Positions 59,283 through 64,000 of a stretch of 64,000 bases of DNA are shown here, one piece after another. The translations under genes and the position numbers were made by a program. Each line of letters opens with the position of its first letter. The stretch's first letter is position 1. The notes below the pieces were generated by a model. That model was given only the letters and a program-made list of their open reading frames with translations. It searched no databases and was not told where the DNA came from. The stretch lies in contig NZ_CP045096.1 in assembly GCF_009184865.1 (NCBI RefSeq), forward strand, positions 4,774,001 through 4,838,000, given 5' to 3'. The stretch is from Streptomyces phaeolivaceus. GTDB taxonomy: Bacteria > Actinomycetota > Actinomycetes > Streptomycetales > Streptomycetaceae.

Positions 59283-59863
59283 CGGTTATGGCCGAGCGCA
59301 CGTCTCAGATGTCGGTGGAGGAGTTCGAAACGATCGCTTCCTCCGCTCCCGAGACCGTCACGTTGGAGTTCATCGACGGACAGATCGGGGTCAAGAAGGT
59401 GGCGGACGGAGACCACGACACGATCGTGACGTGGCTTGCACGACGCTGTATGCAGGCCAGGCCAGACCTGGACCTGTATCAGGGCCGCGGGCTCAGGGTC
59501 GAGTCCTACAGACAGGGCAGGGCGAAGCCGGATGCAGTGATCACTCCCGAAGCCCACTTCGCCGGGCATGGAGAGTGGGCTGATCCCGAGGGTGCCCTCA
59601 TGGTCGTCGAGGTCACCTCGTATGACTCGGACACCGACCGACGGGATCGGCACGAGAAGCCGACCGCTTACGGCCAGGCTGGAATCCCCCTGTACCTCTT
59701 GATCGACCGGGACTCCTGCACAGTCACCGTGCACAGCAATCCGGACCGACAGGTCGGCGGCTACCGCGACATCCACACAGCGAAGTTCGGCGAGAAGATC
59801 CGCATCCCGGGCCCGATGAGCATCGAACTGGACACCGAGATCCTCAAGACCTACGTCCGCTGA
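59279..59863 (+). CDS. Uma2-family (DUF820) restriction-endonuclease-fold protein
   Basis: The 194-residue product starts at ATG 59279 or 59288. TLEFIDGQIGVKKVADGDHD, AKPDAVITPE and LMVVEVTSYDSDTDRRDRHE carry the PD...(D/E)xK-like active-site residues of this family, and KPTAYGQAGIPLYLLIDRD is typical. Uma2 proteins are very common in cyanobacteria and actinobacteria and have no established role, though nuclease-like. It ends a small plus-strand operon and is convergent with purL. Confidence 0.8.
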   Translation: MTVMAERTSQMSVEEFETIASSAPETVTLEFIDGQIGVKKVADGDHDTIVTWLARRCMQARPDLDLYQGRGLRVESYRQGRAKPDAVITPEAHFAGHGEWADPEGALMVVEVTSYDSDTDRRDRHEKPTAYGQAGIPLYLLIDRDSCTVTVHSNPDRQVGGYRDIHTAKFGEKIRIPGPMSIELDTEILKTYVR

Positions 59864-59879
59864 CCCGCCAGGACCCACG

Positions 59880-59921
59880 AAAGCCCCGCCCGAAAGGGTC
59901 GATGACCGACCGGGCGGGGCT
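59880..59921. terminator. Bidirectional terminator between the Uma2 gene and purL
   Basis: AAGCCCCGCCCG and CGGGCGGGGCTT form a 12-bp perfect stem around an 18-base loop. The flanking A and T bases allow it to work for both convergent genes. Confidence 0.85.
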
Positions 59922-59939
59922 TCCGTGCGACTACCGGGA

Positions 59940-62198
59940 CTACGCCAGCAGCGCCGGGATCGTGCCCTCGTGGGCGGCCCGCAGTTCGGCCAGGGGGAGT
60001 GTGAACTCGCCCTGGATCTCGACCGTGTCGCCGTCCACGACGCCGATGCGGGTGGCCGGGAGGCCCCGCGCGCCGCACATGTCGTTGAAGCGGACCTCTT
60101 CCGAGCGCGGGACCGCCACCAGCGCGCGGCCGGCCGACTCCGAGAGGAGGAAGGTGAAGGCGTCCAGACCGTCCGGGACGATCAGGCGGGCGCCCTTGCC
60201 GCCGAGCAGGGCCGACTCCACCACGGCCTGGATCAGGCCGCCGTCGGAGAGGTCGTGCGCGGAGTCGATCATGCCGTCGCGGGAGGCGGAGATCAGGATC
60301 TCGGCGAGCAGGCGCTCGCGCTCCAGGTCCACGGCCGGAGGAAGGCCGCCGAGGTGGTCGTGGACGACCTGGGACCAGGCCGAGCCGCCGAACTCCTCGC
60401 GGGTGTCTCCGAGGAGGTAGAGGAGATGACCCTCTTCCTGGAAGGCGACGGGGGTGCGGCGGGCCACGTCGTCGATGACGCCCAGGACCGCGACGACCGG
60501 GGTGGGGTGGATCGCCACCTCGCCCGTCTGGTTGTAGAGGGAGACGTTGCCGCCGGTCACCGGGGTGCCCAGCTGCTGGCAGGCGTCCGCCAGACCGCGT
60601 ACGGCCTCGGCGAACTGCCACATGACCGCCGGGTCCTCCGGGGAACCGAAGTTCAGGCAGTCGGAGACGGCCAGCGGCTTCGCGCCGGTCGTCGCCACGT
60701 TCCGGTACGCCTCCGACAGCGCCAGCTGCGCGCCCGCGTACGGGTCCAGCTTCGCGTACCGGCCGTTGCCGTCCGTGGCGATGGCGACGCCCAGGCCGGT
60801 CGACTCGTCGACGCGGATCATGCCGGAGTCCTCGGGCTGGGCGAGGACCGTGTTGCCCTGCACGAAGTGGTCGTACTGGGAGGTGATCCAGGACTTGGAG
60901 GCCTGGTTCGGGGAGGCCACCAGCGCGAGGACCTGCTCCCGAAGCTCCTCGCTCGTCGTGGGCCGCGGCAGCTTGTTCGCGTCGTCCGCCTGGAGCGCGT
61001 CCTGCCACTCGGGGCGGGCGTACGGGCGCTCGTAGACCGGGCCGTCGTGCGCGACCGTGCGCGGGTCGACGTCGACGATCTTGCCGCCGTGCCAGAAGAT
61101 TTCGAGACGGTCGCCGTCGGTGACCTCGCCGATGACCGTGGCGATGACGTCCCACTTGTCGCAGATCGCGAGGAAGCGGTCGACCTTCTCCGGCTCGACG
61201 ACCGCGCACATCCGTTCCTGCGACTCGCTCATGAGGATTTCCTCAGGGGAGAGGGTCGAGTCTCGGAGGGGGACGTCGTCGAGGGTGACGCGCATGCCGC
61301 CGGAGCCGTTCGACGCCAGCTCGCTCGTCGCGCAGGACAGGCCCGCCGCGCCGAGGTCCTGGATGCCGACGACCAGCTTCTCCTTGAAGGCCTCCAGGGT
61401 GCACTCGATGAGGAGCTTCTCCTGGAAGGGGTCGCCGACCTGGACGGCGGGGCGCTTGCTCGGCTTGGCGTCGTCGAAGGTCTCGGAGGCCAGGATCGAG
61501 GCGCCGCCGATGCCGTCGCCGCCGGTACGGGCCCCGTAGAGGATGACCTTGTTGCCGGCGCCGGAGGCCTTCGCGAGGTGGATGTCCTCGTGCCGCATGA
61601 CGCCGATGGCACCGGCGTTGACCAGCGGGTTGCCCTGGTAGCAGGCGTCGAAGACGACCTCGCCGCCGATGTTCGGCAGGCCCAGGCAGTTGCCGTAGCC
61701 GCCGATGCCCGCGACGACGCCCGGGAGAACGCGCTTGGTGTCGGGGTGGTCGGCCGCGCCGAAGCGCAGCGGGTCGACGACGGCGACCGGGCGGGCGCCC
61801 ATCGCGATGATGTCGCGGACGATGCCGCCGACACCCGTGGCCGCGCCCTGGTAGGGCTCGACGTACGAGGGGTGGTTGTGCGACTCGACCTTGAAGGTGA
61901 CCGCGTAGCCCTGGCCGACGTCGACCACGCCCGCGTTCTCGCCGATGCCGACGAGGAGGGCGTCCGACTGAGGCGCCTTCTCGCCGAACTGGCGGAGGTG
62001 GACCTTCGAGGACTTGTACGAGCAGTGCTCGGACCACATGACGGAGTACATGGCCAGCTCGGCGCCGGTCGGGCGGCGGCCGAGGATCTCGACGACCCGC
62101 TCGTACTCGTCCTTCTTCAGGCCCAGCTCGGCCCAGGGCAGCTCGACGTCGGGGGTCTCGGCCGCGTGCTCGACCGTGTCCAGAGGCGTCCGGCTCAT
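59940..62198 (-). CDS. purL: Phosphoribosylformylglycinamidine synthase, large subunit (PurL)
   Basis: The 752-residue product is the small-type PurL used with PurQ and PurS. Motifs [40 protein letters not shown] and [20 protein letters not shown] are those of the FGAM synthase catalytic subunit. It converts FGAR and glutamine (ammonia from PurQ) to FGAM with ATP. Its ATG overlaps the purQ stop by four bases, so the three are translated as an operon. Confidence 0.97.
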   Translation of the reverse strand: MSRTPLDTVEHAAETPDVELPWAELGLKKDEYERVVEILGRRPTGAELAMYSVMWSEHCSYKSSKVHLRQFGEKAPQSDALLVGIGENAGVVDVGQGYAVTFKVESHNHPSYVEPYQGAATGVGGIVRDIIAMGARPVAVVDPLRFGAADHPDTKRVLPGVVAGIGGYGNCLGLPNIGGEVVFDACYQGNPLVNAGAIGVMRHEDIHLAKASGAGNKVILYGARTGGDGIGGASILASETFDDAKPSKRPAVQVGDPFQEKLLIECTLEAFKEKLVVGIQDLGAAGLSCATSELASNGSGGMRVTLDDVPLRDSTLSPEEILMSESQERMCAVVEPEKVDRFLAICDKWDVIATVIGEVTDGDRLEIFWHGGKIVDVDPRTVAHDGPVYERPYARPEWQDALQADDANKLPRPTTSEELREQVLALVASPNQASKSWITSQYDHFVQGNTVLAQPEDSGMIRVDESTGLGVAIATDGNGRYAKLDPYAGAQLALSEAYRNVATTGAKPLAVSDCLNFGSPEDPAVMWQFAEAVRGLADACQQLGTPVTGGNVSLYNQTGEVAIHPTPVVAVLGVIDDVARRTPVAFQEEGHLLYLLGDTREEFGGSAWSQVVHDHLGGLPPAVDLERERLLAEILISASRDGMIDSAHDLSDGGLIQAVVESALLGGKGARLIVPDGLDAFTFLLSESAGRALVAVPRSEEVRFNDMCGARGLPATRIGVVDGDTVEIQGEFTLPLAELRAAHEGTIPALLA

Positions 62199-62875
62199 GC
62201 GTTGACCAGCTTCTTGAGGATCGAGGTGAAGAAGGGGAGGCCGTCGGTGCGACCGGTGCCGATCAGCGGCTCGACGGCGTGCTCCGGGTGCGGCATGAGG
62301 CCCACGACGTTCCCGGCCTCGTTGGTGATGCCGGCGATGTCGCGCTGCGAGCCGTTCGGGTTGAAGTCCAGGTAGCGGAACGCCACCCGGCCCTCCGCCT
62401 CCAGCTTGTCGAGGGTGTACTCGTCGGCGACGTACCGGCCGTCCATGTTCTTCAGCGGGATGTGGATCTCCTGGCCGGCCGTGTAGTCGGTCGTCCAGGC
62501 GGTCTCCGCGTTCTCCACCCGCAGCCTCTGGTCGCGGCAGATGAAGTGGAGGTGGTCGTTGCCGAGCATCGCGCCGGGGAGGAGATGCGCCTCGGTGAGG
62601 ATCTGGAAGCCGTTGCAGATGCCGAGGACCGGCAGTCCGGCCTTCGCCTGCTCGATGAGCGTCTCCATCACCGGCGAGAAGCGCGCGATGGCGCCGGCGC
62701 GCAGATAGTCACCGTAGGAAAAACCGCCGCACAGCACCACGGCGTCGACCTGGTGGAGGTCCTTGTCCTTGTGCCAGAGGGCGACGGGTTCGGCACCGGC
62801 GAGCCTGATCGCGCGCTGCGTGTCCCGGTCGTCGAGGCTGCCCGGAAAAGTGACGACGCCAATACGAGCGGTCAC
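62195..62875 (-). CDS. purQ: Phosphoribosylformylglycinamidine synthase, glutaminase subunit (PurQ)
   Basis: The 226-residue product has the triad glutaminase Cys in [17 protein letters not shown] and His/Glu in [34 protein letters not shown] is the oxyanion region. It releases ammonia for PurL. Its start overlaps the purS stop. Confidence 0.97.
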   Translation of the reverse strand: MTARIGVVTFPGSLDDRDTQRAIRLAGAEPVALWHKDKDLHQVDAVVLCGGFSYGDYLRAGAIARFSPVMETLIEQAKAGLPVLGICNGFQILTEAHLLPGAMLGNDHLHFICRDQRLRVENAETAWTTDYTAGQEIHIPLKNMDGRYVADEYTLDKLEAEGRVAFRYLDFNPNGSQRDIAGITNEAGNVVGLMPHPEHAVEPLIGTGRTDGLPFFTSILKKLVNA

Positions 62876-63141
62876 TTTCCCGCCTCCGCGACTTCCTCGA
62901 CCTTGACGGTGAAGTCCTCGATCACGGTGTTGGCGAGGAAGGATTCCGCCAGTTCGTGGATGCGGGCGAGCGCGGCGTCGTCCACCGGTCCGTCAACTTC
63001 CAGTTCGAATCGCTTTCCCTGACGTACGTCGGAGACGCCCTCGAAACCGAGGCGCGGCAGCGCGCGCTGCACCGCCTGGCCCTGGGGGTCGAGGATCTCC
63101 GGCTTGAGCATGACGTCGACTACGACGCGTGCCACTGGCAC
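62872..63141 (-). CDS. purS: Phosphoribosylformylglycinamidine synthase subunit PurS
   Basis: The 89-residue product ([52 protein letters not shown]) is a full-length PurS, which bridges PurQ and PurL and helps channel ammonia. It is the first gene of the purSQL operon. Confidence 0.95.
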   Translation of the reverse strand: MPVARVVVDVMLKPEILDPQGQAVQRALPRLGFEGVSDVRQGKRFELEVDGPVDDAALARIHELAESFLANTVIEDFTVKVEEVAEAGK

Positions 63142-63496
63142 TCCCGGTGTGTGGTGCTGAGCAGGTTCCTACAGGTGGCTTCAGACTACCCGTACAAAAT
63201 TTCTACGCGGGTAGATTTGTAGGAAACTACAGGGATCCACGGAGAATCCCGGTGACGGCGGTCACGATCAGGTGTCGGGCGATCACCCTCATGAAAACTT
63301 CTGGGAAAGATCCCGGAACCCTATTGCGCGAGGGACACGCGGGCGGATTAAGTCTGTCTTCGCAATGCAATGCCGGGCACTGTACAAATGAATTGGCATT
63401 AGCCGATACTTTGCCCAATTAACAGCCGGACAGCCGACATCTTCCTGACGTCAGGGCACGTCGACGGAGAGATGTCGCACGAAGGGACCGATATTC
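63142..63496. promoter_or_regulatory. Divergent region between purS and the Lsr2-family gene
   Basis: These 355 bases are gene-free. Near purS they hold TCTACGCGGGTAGA at 63202-63215 and GTAGGAAACTAC at 63220-63231, two neighbouring dyads that may bind a regulator of purSQL. The region is more A+T-rich than its surroundings, with AAAATTTC near 63197. Confidence 0.5.
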
Positions 63497-63814
63497 GTGG
63501 CGCAGCGTGTCGTGGTCACTCTCTCCGACGACATCGACGGCTCGGAAGCGGCGGAGACGATCGCCTTCGGACTCGACGGCAAGTCGTACGAGATCGACCT
63601 GAACGAAGCCAATGCCAAGAAACTGCGTAAGGCGCTCGCGCCGTACGTGGAGGCCGGCCGGAAGCGGTCGAAGTCGGGCAAGGCCTACAAGCAGACCCAG
63701 GTGGCCCCGGACCCGGCGGCCGTCCGCGCCTGGGCCCAGGCCAACAAGCTGGACGTCCCCGCGCGCGGCCGGATCCCCAAGAAGGTCTACGAGGCGTTCG
63801 CCGAGGCGCAGTAG
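63497..63814 (+). CDS. lsrL: Lsr2-family nucleoid-associated protein (probably LsrL)
   Basis: The 105-residue product starts at GTG 63497 with GAAGGGA before it. Residues 1-60 form the Lsr2 oligomerisation domain (VAQRVVVTLSDDIDGSEAAE, then GKSYEIDLNEANAKKLRKAL). The C-terminal DNA-binding domain has VRAWAQANKLDVPARGRIPK, with the RGR AT-hook-like motif that reads the minor groove. Streptomyces has two such proteins; the position beside purS fits LsrL rather than the main Lsr2, but the name is inference from context. It silences A+T-rich foreign DNA, such as integrated islands. Confidence 0.85.
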   Translation: MAQRVVVTLSDDIDGSEAAETIAFGLDGKSYEIDLNEANAKKLRKALAPYVEAGRKRSKSGKAYKQTQVAPDPAAVRAWAQANKLDVPARGRIPKKVYEAFAEAQ

Positions 63815-63825
63815 GTACGTGGCGT

Positions 63826-63851
63826 CCACGCGGCGGGTGCCGCGTGGACGC
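63826..63851 (+). terminator. Terminator after the Lsr2-family gene
   Basis: GTCCACGCGGC and GCCGCGTGGAC form an 11-bp perfect stem around GGGT. No T run follows. The last 150 bases of the window contain no complete gene; TAGAGT near 63952 may be a -10 box of a feature beyond the edge. Confidence 0.65.
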
Positions 63852-64000
63852 GCCTCCCGCCGGCCGTTCTCAGGGTCCGTCAGCGGGCCCCGGGGACGGC
63901 CGACTTGGGACCGGGGGACAACCGACTTGCGTTGCACCCCGCCGGATCGGCTAGAGTTTGGAGCACGCCGAGGGGCAAGGCCGAAAGGCCCGGCTCACCG

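Noticed and set aside
59925..62375. An 816-codon open frame antisense to purL
   Set aside because: Its composition is low-complexity Arg/Asp/Val and the opposite strand encodes PurL with all conserved blocks.
63940..64000. Possible tRNA or rRNA start at the right edge
   Set aside because: The last 60 bases show a -10-like TAGAGT but no cloverleaf or rRNA sequence that I can confirm before the window ends.

Overview
The window is high-GC actinobacterial chromosome, almost certainly Streptomyces. It carries BldC, an Lsr2-family protein, the purSQL/purF/purM set next to a valine dehydrogenase, mycothiol-type MDMPI proteins, XRE-DUF5753/DUF397 pairs and GTG starts. The right half (about 35.5-64 kb) reads as conserved core. 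The left part, and above all 10.8-35.5 kb, is accessory and heavily decayed.

Left chromosome (1-10.8 kb): secreted proteins, an epoxide hydrolase remnant, a ClC transporter, a degenerate DUF5753 regulator expanded by a hexanucleotide repeat, a TetR regulator with paired operator-like sites, a Tat-exported alpha-L-rhamnosidase facing a LacI regulator, and a small DNA-binding/antitoxin-like gene with a frameshifted partner.

Island (10,788-35,582): a 48-bp perfect direct repeat of the tRNA-Lys 3' part brackets about 24.7 kb, with the intact tRNA-Lys at the right end. No integrase is visible. Inside are acetyltransferases, two related MerR loci (one intact, one decayed, sharing an operator), IS5-like remnants, NUDIX, truncated MFS, DeoR-HAD, an M55 D-aminopeptidase, an alpha/beta hydrolase and an ImmA/IrrE remnant without its zinc site. 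There follows a minus-strand array of about ten genes: small protein, DUF6879, XRE-DUF5753, a 128-aa protein, NUDIX, an 81-aa protein, DapF-like epimerase, Ddl-like ATP-grasp ligase, C39-like cysteine peptidase and a free-standing MurF C-terminal domain. Several of these genes overlap by 1-4 bases. The array is the best candidate for an undescribed system: a peptidoglycan-like ligase set that could make a small D-amino-acid-containing peptide. A DUF317 protein, a lipoprotein and a complete IS1182-type element close the island.

Core (35.5-64 kb): amino-acid permease, DEAD-box helicase with an RGG-rich tail, lipoprotein, zincin-like protein, metallophosphoesterase, tRNA-Glu/Asp/Phe with a perfect parS site between two of them, HrpA helicase, a second tRNA-Asp, DUF6274 protein, bldC, a hypothetical, vdh, DUF3073 protein, purM, purF, META-domain lipoprotein behind four evenly spaced palindromes, MDMPI protein, XRE/DUF397 pair, small genes, Uma2 protein, purL-purQ-purS and an Lsr2-family gene (probably lsrL).

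All functions are read from sequence motifs and family memory; no search was run.
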